Positions 23,419 through 32,234 of a stretch of DNA of 48,991 nt are shown in pieces. This stretch comes from Archaeoglobales archaeon (GTDB lineage: Archaea; Halobacteriota; Archaeoglobi; Archaeoglobales; Archaeoglobaceae), in NCBI GenBank assembly GCA_003663025.1, contig QMZE01000003.1:1-48991 (forward strand), written 5' to 3'. Made by a program: the position numbers and the translations under genes. The first letter of the stretch is position 1; every line of letters begins with the position of its first letter. The notes beneath the pieces are model-generated. The model was not told the origin of the DNA. It saw only the letters and a program-made list of their open reading frames with translations, and did not search any database.

Positions 23419-23672
23419 GCGATCCGATAGAGGAGTCCATAGCGCTGACGCTTACGGAATCCGTTGGAGAGGAGATAACGGTAGTGGCGATGAAGAGCAG
23501 GAAGCAGAGCTCGCTCCCTTACTCAAGACTCCCGAGTGGTAAGATAGTCCTCTTCGAGGAGCGAGATCCGTTCTCCTACAGGATAAAGCCCGGAGATGTG
23601 GTTGACTGCGTTATCAAGATAGTCAAACCGAGCTATATAATAGTTAAACCAATCAGGATAAGGAGGCGCTAA
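23415..23672 (+). CDS. Small OB/TRAM-like protein
   Basis: GDVVDCVIKIVKPSYIIVKPIRIRRR; between MoxR and VWA genes. Confidence 0.4.
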   Translation: MSDPIEESIALTLTESVGEEITVVAMKSRKQSSLPYSRLPSGKIVLFEERDPFSYRIKPGDVVDCVIKIVKPSYIIVKPIRIRRR

Positions 23673-23673
23673 T

Positions 23674-25275
23674 ATGATCAAGCTGGTCGATCCAGATGAA
23701 GTGCTGAGCTTTTTAGCGAGGGCGTGGAGCGAAGACAAGGAGACGCTGATAAGGCGGGATAGTTGGTTCTTCGCCAACGTGGAGAGCAAGATCATATTCC
23801 TCCCGAGCTACTTCCAGAAGCTCCCCATGGAGAAGCATATGAACCTGGCGAACATAAGGAGGTGGAGGTTCTATAGGTTCTCAGCATGGCATGAGGCACA
23901 GCATATACGCTTCAGTCCCTTCAAGCAGGAAATCATCCCGAAGATAGAGGAGAAGCTTGAGAAGATGGGATTTAGCGTCAAGGGCTCCCTCGTAGAAGCT
24001 CTCGTTGACGTCTTCGAGGACTACAGGATCGAAAAGCTCGGCCTCAGGGACTACAAGTACGAAGAGGAAAAGAGGTTCGTGGATGAGATAGGAAGAATAG
24101 CTTCGGAGAAGGCATTTGAGAAGATAGCTGATGAATGGAACATATATAGCGCGGTCTTGACCGGGTACCTCCTCTTCGATGCCAAGATACCGAACACCGT
24201 AGCTGTAGATCCGGCATTCCTCCAGGCTCTCGATGAAGTCAAGGAGAATATGCTGAAGATAGAGACCGTCGAGGACTTGGAGGATGCGGTCGTCAAGAGC
24301 TATCCGCTACTTCACGAACACTGGCCCAAGTACATAACATGCCCAGATGCGAGGGGCATACGCCTCGTGGGAGCCACCCTCATCTTCGAGGGCAACGTCA
24401 AGCTCGACGCTGAGATCCCAGAGGAGATAAAAGAGGAGTTCAGAACTATGATGAAGTCCATCCAGAAGTTCAACGAGGAGATGAGGGATTTGCAGAAGCT
24501 CGCATCCTCGCTTGGAGGAAAAGTGCAGACCGAATTAGGCGACTGGAACCTGATATACGATCCCGTGAGGACATACGCAGAGATACTCAAGAACCAGCTG
24601 ACGAAGTGGAAGGTGGGATGGGTCGAGCACCTGAGCCATGTTGGAGACGACATAGAGCCCGAGTCTTACCTCCTCTCCAGGTACTACGATTCATACGAGA
24701 AGCCGAAGTTCCTGATAGACGAGGAACAGCTCTCCCAGAAGGCTGACTTACTACTGCTCGTGGACATGTCGGGTTCGATAGATCAGCATCTCGAGCTCTA
24801 CAAGCGGAGCCTGGCAGTGATAACCTCTGCTCTCGATTACGTCGGTACTAAGTTCTCGTTGTTCACATTCTCGGGTAAGAAGATATCAGTTATCAAGGAC
24901 TTATCGACTCCATTCGACATTCACACGAAGGAGAGGGTAGCAGGTCTCGAGGCGAGCGGAGGCACTCCTCTCGGCCATATTCTCAGAGTCCTCAACGAGA
25001 AGTACCTCGGTGGAATCGATAGGATAGTTGTGGTAACGGATGGATTCCCCGACAATCCCAAGGTTGCTTTGGAAGAGATTAAAAGGATAAGAGAGCGAGG
25101 TAAGAAGCTTGGAGTCATGCTCCTCCAGAGCGAGGAAGTATCTAACCTAATCGGTTTCGATCTTTATAGGGAGTTCGAGTCGCTCCTGTCGAGAATTCCA
25201 AACAGCTACATCCGCGTCGGGAGCGTGAAGGAGCTCCCCTTGCAGTTCTTCAGGCTCCTCATGTACATGAGGTGA
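23674..25275 (+). CDS. VWA-domain protein (MoxR partner)
   Basis: LLLLVDMSGSIDQHL MIDAS DxSxS, VVTDGFPDN. Confidence 0.8.
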   Translation: MIKLVDPDEVLSFLARAWSEDKETLIRRDSWFFANVESKIIFLPSYFQKLPMEKHMNLANIRRWRFYRFSAWHEAQHIRFSPFKQEIIPKIEEKLEKMGFSVKGSLVEALVDVFEDYRIEKLGLRDYKYEEEKRFVDEIGRIASEKAFEKIADEWNIYSAVLTGYLLFDAKIPNTVAVDPAFLQALDEVKENMLKIETVEDLEDAVVKSYPLLHEHWPKYITCPDARGIRLVGATLIFEGNVKLDAEIPEEIKEEFRTMMKSIQKFNEEMRDLQKLASSLGGKVQTELGDWNLIYDPVRTYAEILKNQLTKWKVGWVEHLSHVGDDIEPESYLLSRYYDSYEKPKFLIDEEQLSQKADLLLLVDMSGSIDQHLELYKRSLAVITSALDYVGTKFSLFTFSGKKISVIKDLSTPFDIHTKERVAGLEASGGTPLGHILRVLNEKYLGGIDRIVVVTDGFPDNPKVALEEIKRIRERGKKLGVMLLQSEEVSNLIGFDLYREFESLLSRIPNSYIRVGSVKELPLQFFRLLMYMR

Positions 25276-25284
25276 AGAAATCAC

Positions 25285-25301
25285 GGTCACTAGACGTGAC
25301 C
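25285..25301 (+). repeat. Short intergenic hairpin
   Basis: GGTCAC-tagac-GTGACC. Confidence 0.5.
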
Positions 25302-25347
25302 CCAGCCATGGGTTAAATGGCGTAAACAAACAGGAGGATTGAGAGAG

Positions 25348-26115
25348 ATGGTAGATCTGTATGATATAGATTTGGAGAAGGAAGCCGAGAAACTAGCCAA
25401 GCAGGCTGAGCTCCCCAAGGAGCAGGTCCTAGCAGAGATCCAGAGGATAATATCTGAGGAGAACAGACCGCCACTGGTCGCAGTGATAGTCTGGAAGACG
25501 AGGAACAGCTTCCAATTAGGCGCAGGGAAGGTCGAGATGATAGGCAGGGTCATAGCCAAGGAGCCGATGAGGGATACGGGAGAGAACAAGGTCGCAACGA
25601 TACACTTCGCATGTGAGGACCCGGACACCCACGACATAATCTTCAGACCAGCATCGCTGTGGGGCGAGGACAGGATCAATCAGTACTTCGACCTATTCGA
25701 GCTGGACAAGTGCTACAGCTTCAAGTGCTCCCTGAGGAACGACGGTCGAATAATCCGCATTAGAGACGTCCAGGAGGTAGCTGAACCAGCTCCGGTGCCG
25801 AAGATCACCGACATAGAGCCGACTCCACTCGATAGGCTGGTCGACTCAGGAGGCAACAACGACCTGACGCACGGATGGGTTGGACGTTTAGTTACCCGGA
25901 GGGACACCAACGAAGTTCTGGGCATAGACATAGCGGACATAGAGTCTCCGCTACCCGTCACGGTCTGGTTCGGAGGTCAGTATTCGAGGATGACCGAGGA
26001 GCAGGAGCAGTTGGCGATGAGCCTACAGCCAGGCGACGAAGTTCTGGTGTTCGGCTACGTCAACATAACAGGCTCGAACGTCAGCATGAGGGCGATACGC
26101 ATAGTGAAGCTTTAG
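25348..26115 (+). CDS. OB-fold ssDNA-binding protein candidate (RPA-like)
   Basis: GRVIAKEPMRDTGENKVATIHF and GDEVLVFGYVNITGSNVSMRAIRI beta-barrel-like segments. Confidence 0.45.
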   Translation: MVDLYDIDLEKEAEKLAKQAELPKEQVLAEIQRIISEENRPPLVAVIVWKTRNSFQLGAGKVEMIGRVIAKEPMRDTGENKVATIHFACEDPDTHDIIFRPASLWGEDRINQYFDLFELDKCYSFKCSLRNDGRIIRIRDVQEVAEPAPVPKITDIEPTPLDRLVDSGGNNDLTHGWVGRLVTRRDTNEVLGIDIADIESPLPVTVWFGGQYSRMTEEQEQLAMSLQPGDEVLVFGYVNITGSNVSMRAIRIVKL

Positions 26116-26130
26116 ACCACCAATACCTCT

Positions 26131-26140
26131 CCTATTTTTT
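26131..26140 (+). terminator. Putative T-rich terminator CCTATTTTTT
   Basis: Intergenic, after stop 26115. Confidence 0.4.
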
Positions 26141-26154
26141 ATGGAGGCGGGAAG

Positions 26155-26391
26155 ATGGGAGAATTAATTCTAATGAAGTGCAAGTCTAAGATGGAGGAGT
26201 GGATCGCAAAAGAAGAAAACGGACTCATCCGAACTTACTACATCTACCTCTCAGAGGGCGAAGGAGAGCAGAAGAGAATCAACGCTATAAAGTGGGAAAA
26301 CTCTCTCGGAAAAGAACAGATGGCGACCAACTTCGATATCAGAGCTATACTCCAGATAGTCGAAAAAGGAGGCTACGAGCTTGAAGGCTGA
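26155..26391 (+). CDS. Hypothetical protein
   Basis: 78-aa ORF with gene-like context. Confidence 0.45.
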   Translation: MGELILMKCKSKMEEWIAKEENGLIRTYYIYLSEGEGEQKRINAIKWENSLGKEQMATNFDIRAILQIVEKGGYELEG

Positions 26392-26767
26392 GAAGAAAAT
26401 AGTGGATAAGATCGTCGAGAACCTTCAGTCCAGGCTTGGAGATTTTACTAGTGAGGTCGAGCGCTACATCAAGCACCTCAAGGATGCTAAAACGGTCGAA
26501 GAGGTAATGATACTCAAGCGGAGGATCTTGGAGGCTTGGGTGAGCTCGATACCCCTCTGGAGCGATACGTGCTACTTCTGCATCAAGTACAAAAGCGGAC
26601 TCGTCTATCCGGACTGCGAGTGCTGTCAGTACGCCGAGCACCATGGCATATGCGTCGAGAAGGGCTCCTCGTGGCACAAGATCAACTCTCTGAGATGGAA
26701 GCTCTACGATTTGATAGTTGATGAGTACTACAAGGGTGAGGTGTATGAGCAGGAGACCAATAAGTAA
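26381..26767 (+). CDS. Cys-rich hypothetical protein
   Basis: CYFCIKYKSGLVYPDCECCQYAEHHGIC. Confidence 0.5.
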   Translation: MKAEKKIVDKIVENLQSRLGDFTSEVERYIKHLKDAKTVEEVMILKRRILEAWVSSIPLWSDTCYFCIKYKSGLVYPDCECCQYAEHHGICVEKGSSWHKINSLRWKLYDLIVDEYYKGEVYEQETNK

Positions 26768-27566
26768 GCCCTCGTTCATACCGGATACCGTACCTCAAGA
26801 ACAAGTGTTCTCGATCGAGGTAATAGGCGAGCCTGACCAGGGCAAGACGCACTTCAGCGCCACATTCCCTAAAGCTCTCTTCCTCGATACGGAGCACAAA
26901 GCTGACATAGTGCTGAGGAAGATGCCGGAGAAGGGGCATGTGTGGAAGAGAGTGACGTCGTGGCAGGACATAGAGCTGGGGGTGGAGTGGGCTCTTCAGC
27001 AACCTGATATCAGGACCATAGTAATAGACTCAGGTGGCGATATACGGGACTTAGCATTAGAGGAATGGAAGAGACGAACCGGCAAGAAGTCTCCCGTAGC
27101 ATATATAGACGGTCAGGCGGTACCTGTGCTCTGGGCTCAAGTGTACGAAATAATCGACAACGTGGTGAGGAAGATCCAATTAGCTAGGAAGTATCTTGTA
27201 GTAACCTGCAGAACCAAAGACGAGTACATAGCTCATGTGCCTACGGGGAGGAAGATAAGGGACGGCTACAAGAAGTTCCCGTGGAACCTCAGCATGGCAA
27301 TATGGATACAGAACGGCATAACAGATCCTAAGACCGGCAAGGTGCACTTCAAGTTCTACAAGTTCGGCAAGGTGATCAAAAACAACTTCTGGGGAGTGGA
27401 CGTAAAGAAAGGAGTGACGTACCAGAAGCCCTACCTCTTCGACATATCCTACGAGGGCATATGCAACGAGATGCTGAAGCCTTGGGGACCTGTGAAGCTC
27501 TCCGAGGTTACCGAGACGATAATCAAGGAGGCCGAAGAGTGGCTGAAAGAGAAAGGCTTGTTATGA
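26745..27566 (+). CDS. RecA-fold ATPase, Sak4-like recombinase candidate
   Basis: VIGEPDQGKTHFSATFPKALFLDTE Walker A; IRTIVIDSGGDI Walker B. Confidence 0.65.
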   Translation: MSRRPISKPSFIPDTVPQEQVFSIEVIGEPDQGKTHFSATFPKALFLDTEHKADIVLRKMPEKGHVWKRVTSWQDIELGVEWALQQPDIRTIVIDSGGDIRDLALEEWKRRTGKKSPVAYIDGQAVPVLWAQVYEIIDNVVRKIQLARKYLVVTCRTKDEYIAHVPTGRKIRDGYKKFPWNLSMAIWIQNGITDPKTGKVHFKFYKFGKVIKNNFWGVDVKKGVTYQKPYLFDISYEGICNEMLKPWGPVKLSEVTETIIKEAEEWLKEKGLL

Positions 27567-27724
27567 GCAACGGTATTTACTGCCCGAACTGCGGACACAA
27601 GCGTCTTCAGGTAAAAGTGACGGAAAATGGCACTAAAATCTGGTGCCCAAACTGCAAAAATTCGTATCTGATTAGATTCCTCGGAATACATTCTGGATTT
27701 ACAAGAGGTGGACCTGAGGAATGA
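27563..27724 (+). CDS. Small zinc-ribbon protein
   Basis: MSNGIYCPNCGHKRLQVKVTENGTKIWCPNCKNSY. Confidence 0.6.
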   Translation: MSNGIYCPNCGHKRLQVKVTENGTKIWCPNCKNSYLIRFLGIHSGFTRGGPEE

Positions 27725-28074
27725 ATCAAGAAAAACGCACTTTAGACGACCTGATTCAGACAAAGGAAGTCGATTTACCCAACGAGATCAGGGTCTGCTA
27801 CTCTTTCTACTGTGCCCTGACAGTCGGCATCTCAAAGATGCTACCGGAGAAGATGCAGGAGAAGTGCAGGGAGATGGCAAGGAGAGACTTGAAGGACGAG
27901 ATCAAGAAGCTGGCTGTCAAGAGCATCGCGGAGTCAGCCGTAGAGCTCTCGAATCCTGTCGAGCTCAGAGATGTCAAGATGATGGTAATGAGGAACGTGG
28001 AGCTGGACAGGCCTCTGCTCTTAGTCAGCCCTAAACACCTCGATAAGATATGGAGGAGGAGTGAGCAGTGCTGA
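27721..28074 (+). CDS. Hypothetical protein
   Basis: ATGA overlap, 117 aa. Confidence 0.5.
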   Translation: MNQEKRTLDDLIQTKEVDLPNEIRVCYSFYCALTVGISKMLPEKMQEKCREMARRDLKDEIKKLAVKSIAESAVELSNPVELRDVKMMVMRNVELDRPLLLVSPKHLDKIWRRSEQC

Positions 28075-28212
28075 TAATCAATAAGATCTGTGCGTGCAAG
28101 GTGGAACTGACAGAGGAGGGCTGGAAGTTCCACATCCTCAGCCAAGACTCCGACGTCGAGATAACCGTGCTCAACGACTTCAGTCTGAGAATCAGACAGG
28201 AGAGGCCGAAGG

Positions 28213-28458
28213 ATGAGCAATCTGAAAGACGTCTATGATGGCGACTACCCGAAGCCCCACAAGGGTTATGTAGTGATACACGATATAAACTTCGAAGAGG
28301 CTCAGAGGCTCTACAGGCTGATGAAGGATGCGGGCTTGGACAGGCTGACGTACTGGTGGTCCTACGAGGAGATGAAGAAGGTAGATATAGCGGCCGGATT
28401 TGCCATAATCATGCATGGATTCCCCAATCCGAAGAGACCCGTAAAGGTGAGCGAGTAG
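28213..28458 (+). CDS. Hypothetical protein
   Basis: 81 aa ORF in operon. Confidence 0.45.
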   Translation: MSNLKDVYDGDYPKPHKGYVVIHDINFEEAQRLYRLMKDAGLDRLTYWWSYEEMKKVDIAAGFAIIMHGFPNPKRPVKVSE

Positions 28459-28668
28459 ATGAGTAGCTCTGATCACGTCCAGATAACATTCAAGAACAAA
28501 GTGTACTCCAGCAAGGACTTTAAATCAATGCTCAGGTCAATCCTGGAGTTCGCTGAGAAGATGGAGGGAGACACTGAGCTCACATTCGCTTCCATCAAGA
28601 TCAAGATGACGTTCAGGGAGGTGGAGAAGGCTGACCCTGTACGACGAAGGCCTCAAAATACTCAGTGA
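28459..28668 (+). CDS. Hypothetical protein
   Basis: 69 aa ORF in operon. Confidence 0.45.
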   Translation: MSSSDHVQITFKNKVYSSKDFKSMLRSILEFAEKMEGDTELTFASIKIKMTFREVEKADPVRRRPQNTQ

Positions 28669-28675
28669 GAGGAAA

Positions 28676-29749
28676 GTGATATTCGCCGAGCGCTTCATCC
28701 CCTATTTTTTCATGTCTTACGGAGCTCACATCTTCAACCTGATGAACTTCAGGAGACACATCTACTTCGAACACGGAAGGATACCTGATATGCGGTGCCA
28801 TCTTCTGTTCTGTGCTCCACCGGGATTTAGCAAGTCCTTCTTTATGAAGCAGTGCTTCTCCGAGGACTTCGGCATACTCAACACCCCGACGATCAAGACC
28901 ACGTTTCAGGGCTCGTGCACTGAGGCAGGGTTCGTAGGAACGATAGAGAAGAACAAGGGAACTCCAATTAAGCGCATGGGCTTAGCAGAGGAGTACAAAG
29001 ACGGCATAGTTGCGATAGAGGAGTTCACCGCGATAACCAAAGTTCTTGAGCAGAAGCATTCTCTAACGTTTGAAGCCCAGCTCAACTCTGCATTATTCGG
29101 AGGTCTCGTCAAGAAGAGGCTAGCTTCAGGCAGTATAAGCTATAGGACGAGGGTAACGCTCATAGCCGGAACACAGATAGCGAAGTTCGACATAAGCGGT
29201 GGTCTGGGAAGGAGATTGAGCTATATTTATTGGGTGCCTTCTCCTTCAGACTTTAGAAAATTAGCACAAGCTGTTAGGGAAGGAGAGAACGTTCCGTTGG
29301 ACAAGCGCTCCTTGGTCGAGTACAGAAACAGGCTAATGGACCTCCAGAAGTCGCTCGACAGGATAAGGCGTGTGACTTTCTCGGACGACCTCTACGACTT
29401 CCTCAGCAGTAAACCGCACTTTGAGATCCTTCTCTACAAGAAGATGGCTCTGGGGTACAACCTGTTTACGAAAGCTATATCTCCAGACTTCGAGGTTACT
29501 CTTGACGCTAGACTAAAGCTTTTGTTGAGACGTGCTATGAAGTGGAGAGAACAGCTCTTAGCAGACCCAGAGGGAGCTCAGGTCATCGAGATACTGAAGA
29601 GGCACGGAGGCTTGATGAGCAAAGAGGACCTGCAGACCGAGCTCCTGCGCTACTCGATAAACTGGGAGACCTCTTCCCGAATTATAGACAAGCTCTTAAG
29701 GTTGAGGAAGATAAGGTGGACGAGAGGAGGCAAGCTAGCAGTTGTGTGA
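28676..29749 (+). CDS. Putative ATPase/helicase-like protein with C-terminal winged helix
   Basis: LLFCAPPGFSKSFF P-loop-like, DGIVAIEEFTAI Walker B-like, wHTH-like C-terminus; start could be GTG 28676 or ATG 28712. Confidence 0.5.
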   Translation: MIFAERFIPYFFMSYGAHIFNLMNFRRHIYFEHGRIPDMRCHLLFCAPPGFSKSFFMKQCFSEDFGILNTPTIKTTFQGSCTEAGFVGTIEKNKGTPIKRMGLAEEYKDGIVAIEEFTAITKVLEQKHSLTFEAQLNSALFGGLVKKRLASGSISYRTRVTLIAGTQIAKFDISGGLGRRLSYIYWVPSPSDFRKLAQAVREGENVPLDKRSLVEYRNRLMDLQKSLDRIRRVTFSDDLYDFLSSKPHFEILLYKKMALGYNLFTKAISPDFEVTLDARLKLLLRRAMKWREQLLADPEGAQVIEILKRHGGLMSKEDLQTELLRYSINWETSSRIIDKLLRLRKIRWTRGGKLAVV

Positions 29750-29933
29750 AATAGTTATCCAATCGCACTGGACGCTTAAGAGGAGAAAGATCAGGTTTAA
29801 AGAGAATCCGCTTAAGTGGTTCGTTCAGCTGGTACTGAGAAGACCTATGGGACCAGAAGTGCCTATGCGCCATTTCGATCTAAGGCTCACGGATGAAGGG
29901 CTGATGGGCTGGACGCTAGACGGGGGGGGATGA
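29742..29933 (+). CDS. Short LigD phosphoesterase-like fragment
   Basis: WFVQLVLRRPMGPEVPMRHFDLRLTDEGLMGWTLDGGG. Confidence 0.55.
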   Translation: MCEIVIQSHWTLKRRKIRFKENPLKWFVQLVLRRPMGPEVPMRHFDLRLTDEGLMGWTLDGGG

Positions 29934-30373
29934 AGATGCCGAGACCTAAGAAAGAGGAGCCTATGAGCTTAACAACGGTTTATATCCCGACGAAAGCTCT
30001 GGAGTGGATAAGGACGAACAGCAGGTCGATAGCAGGGTTCATCAGAGAGGCTGTGGTCGAGAAGATAGAGCGTGAGCAGAGCTACCAAGCTCAGATAGAG
30101 AAGCTCGAAAAGGAGATCCAGGAGCTGAACGACAGGATAAAGTTCAAGAGGATGAAGCTTGAAGAGTTGAGGAAGAAGAAAGAAGAGTACGAGAGGCAAC
30201 AGCGCCTGATGGAGCTTAGGGAGAGGATAGCGACCGCGATAGTCAACATCCACTACACCGACTACTTGGAGTGCGCAAGGGATTTAAGGGAGCTGGGCAG
30301 AGATATGGAGTGGGAAGAGTGGCGAGACCTAGTTAAATCGGTATGGGATGAGGTGAGGATAAACGGATTCTGA
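29930..30373 (+). CDS. Putative ribbon-helix-helix plus coiled-coil DNA-binding protein
   Basis: MSLTTVYIPTKALEWIRTNSRSIAGFIREAVVEKIEREQ. Confidence 0.55.
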   Translation: MKMPRPKKEEPMSLTTVYIPTKALEWIRTNSRSIAGFIREAVVEKIEREQSYQAQIEKLEKEIQELNDRIKFKRMKLEELRKKKEEYERQQRLMELRERIATAIVNIHYTDYLECARDLRELGRDMEWEEWRDLVKSVWDEVRINGF

Positions 30374-30389
30374 TTCTGAGGAGTGGTCT

Positions 30390-31055
30390 CTGTACAGGAT
30401 CTGGGTTACAGACCTCGGAACTTGTCCTCGTAGGATACAGCTGAGGTATCAGGAGGTTGAGATGCTTCCACCGCACTTCTACCAGCTCAAGGGCGAGATT
30501 ACACACGAAGCTATTGAACAAATACTGAGAGGCGAAGAGCCAACCATAGAAGCAGACGAGGAAGTGAAGCGGGAGGTGGAGAAGCCCTTGTCCAACTTTC
30601 AGAAGTGGCTTGAGTCTACGGAGCTAGACATATCTGGTGCACAGTACGAGCTGAAGCTTGAGATGCCCGTGCCTCTCTCAACTCCGAACAGCGAGGAGTA
30701 CGTCTTAGTCGGCAAGCTTGATCTGATCACTCCGAACCTCATCATAGACTTCAAGACCGGTACGGCTCAGAGGAGGAAGGAGCACAAGATCCAGCTCGTT
30801 GCATATAAGATATTAGCCGAGCACAACAAAGTGGCCAAAGATCCGAGACTGGTCAACGTCTTTCTTGGAGGCAAAGAGCCGAAGGAGGTCGAGTACACGA
30901 ACGAGGAGATCAGGAAGGTCGAATCCGAGTTCTACGATCTGGTGAACGAGCACGTGGGGATGCTCGAGGCGATAAAGAGGGGCATGAAGATGCCGTGCCA
31001 GATCAGCTTTAAATGTGTTTACTGTCCTTTCGTCCACATATGCAGGGGGTATTGA
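30390..31055 (+). CDS. Cas4/RecB-like PD-(D/E)XK nuclease with four-Cys cluster; start codon uncertain
   Basis: WVTDLGTCPRRIQLRY (upstream of ATG 30462, same frame), LVGKLDLITPNLIIDFKTG, CVYCPFVHICRGY. Confidence 0.7.
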   Translation: MYRIWVTDLGTCPRRIQLRYQEVEMLPPHFYQLKGEITHEAIEQILRGEEPTIEADEEVKREVEKPLSNFQKWLESTELDISGAQYELKLEMPVPLSTPNSEEYVLVGKLDLITPNLIIDFKTGTAQRRKEHKIQLVAYKILAEHNKVAKDPRLVNVFLGGKEPKEVEYTNEEIRKVESEFYDLVNEHVGMLEAIKRGMKMPCQISFKCVYCPFVHICRGY

Positions 31056-31056
31056 G

Positions 31057-31194
31057 ATGGATAAGAAAGTAATACTGCACGGAGAACTTTCCAGACTGCT
31101 GTACAGATTGGGTCATTCAGACCCATCTGAAATAAACCACATAGTCTCGAAGATGGTCGATGCGTATTTCAGAGCGAAGGAGGAGATCGGATGA
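31057..31194 (+). CDS. Small hypothetical protein
   Basis: MDKKVILHGELSRLLYRLGHSDPSEINHIVSKMVDAYFRAKEEIG. Confidence 0.45.
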   Translation: MDKKVILHGELSRLLYRLGHSDPSEINHIVSKMVDAYFRAKEEIG

Positions 31195-31379
31195 AGCTGA
31201 AACGTGTGCTCTGGATGGCTTTCGGGATACTCGTGACCCCAGCGATCCTCTATCTTACACTTATGCGGGCATTGTACAACCACCTGCAGGCGAGACGCAT
31301 CATCAAGAGAGTGGCGAAGAGCAATAATCCAAAGGATCGCCTCATAAGATTCCTCGTCTATAAGATATTCGGGATGTGA
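31191..31379 (+). CDS. Small membrane protein
   Basis: MKLKRVLWMAFGILVTPAILYLTLMRALYNHLQ. Confidence 0.5.
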   Translation: MKLKRVLWMAFGILVTPAILYLTLMRALYNHLQARRIIKRVAKSNNPKDRLIRFLVYKIFGM

Positions 31380-31383
31380 TGCA

Positions 31384-31668
31384 GTGAACCCTCTATTCCA
31401 CCTTATTCGCTACAGGATCATAAAGCTGTTACTAATACGTCAGCCAATTAGCTGTAAAGAAGTAGCTGAAACTTTGGACATAGATGAAGAGACTGCATCG
31501 TTCCACTTGGCGAAGCTCGATATAGAGAAATTGGTGATAAGCGAGATAAGGGAGAACGAGAAATACTACAGGCTCAACGAAAATGAGCTCTTCCTATGCT
31601 TGGAAGAAGCTCAGGACGAGATCAGGAAGATGATTAGAAAGCTTTATATGAACAAGGACAGGAGGTGA
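31384..31668 (+). CDS. ArsR-like winged-helix transcriptional regulator
   Basis: RYRIIKLLLIRQPISCKEVAETLDIDEETASFHLAKLDIEKLVISE. Confidence 0.65.
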   Translation: MNPLFHLIRYRIIKLLLIRQPISCKEVAETLDIDEETASFHLAKLDIEKLVISEIRENEKYYRLNENELFLCLEEAQDEIRKMIRKLYMNKDRR

Positions 31669-31672
31669 AATA

Positions 31673-31861
31673 TTGAAGATACTGAACGATAAAGAGCTGG
31701 AGGGAATCTTTGAGATGCTCCAAGAAGTGAAGGACAGGATAGGCATAGTGAGGGACCACCTGTTCGACCTCAAACACAACCTCATGGCTTATCATTTGAG
31801 CGATGCACTCAAGATGATCGACGAAGTGGAGGACATATTGTTCAGCGAAGAAGAAAGATAA
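31673..31861 (+). CDS. Small helical hypothetical protein
   Basis: 62-aa ORF. Confidence 0.45.
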   Translation: MKILNDKELEGIFEMLQEVKDRIGIVRDHLFDLKHNLMAYHLSDALKMIDEVEDILFSEEER

Positions 31862-31877
31862 AGAGGCGGGAATGTAG

Positions 31878-32028
31878 GTGGGCCAGCAAGCCCCGAGAAG
31901 AGCCACTTGCAACGACCCGCTCATTACGAGTGGTGCGGACGGCAGCTCCGTTGCGCAAACAACTAGCTCTTCCTCCTTGCGAGCGGGAAGGAGGATAGGG
32001 GCAGGCTCACCGATCCTAGAGCCTCAGA
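31878..32028 (+). ncRNA. Candidate structured RNA / non-coding insert (low confidence)
   Basis: CGCTC-attac-GAGTG; TGCGgACGG/CCGTtGCGCA; CCTCCTT-gcgagcggg-AAGGAGG; codon usage of the overlapping ORF is atypical. Confidence 0.3.
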
Positions 32029-32232
32029 GTGAGGGTGCTGTGCTTGCTAAAGCTAGCCGTGACAATATGGTTCGCACTTGTGCTGTGTGCTGAGGCGGTG
32101 AATATGGTCTACAGAATGATAACAGAGAGGGATCGAAAGGGCACGTGGAAGGAGGATGCGCTGTCGAGCTTTATATCAGCTGTGGTGCACGCAGTGTTCC
32201 TGACTTGGATGCTGATAAGGTGGTGGATTTGA
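32029..32232 (+). CDS. Small membrane protein
   Basis: LLKLAVTIWFALVLCAEAV...ISAVVHAVFLTWMLIRWWI. Confidence 0.5.
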   Translation: MRVLCLLKLAVTIWFALVLCAEAVNMVYRMITERDRKGTWKEDALSSFISAVVHAVFLTWMLIRWWI

Positions 32233-32234
32233 AG

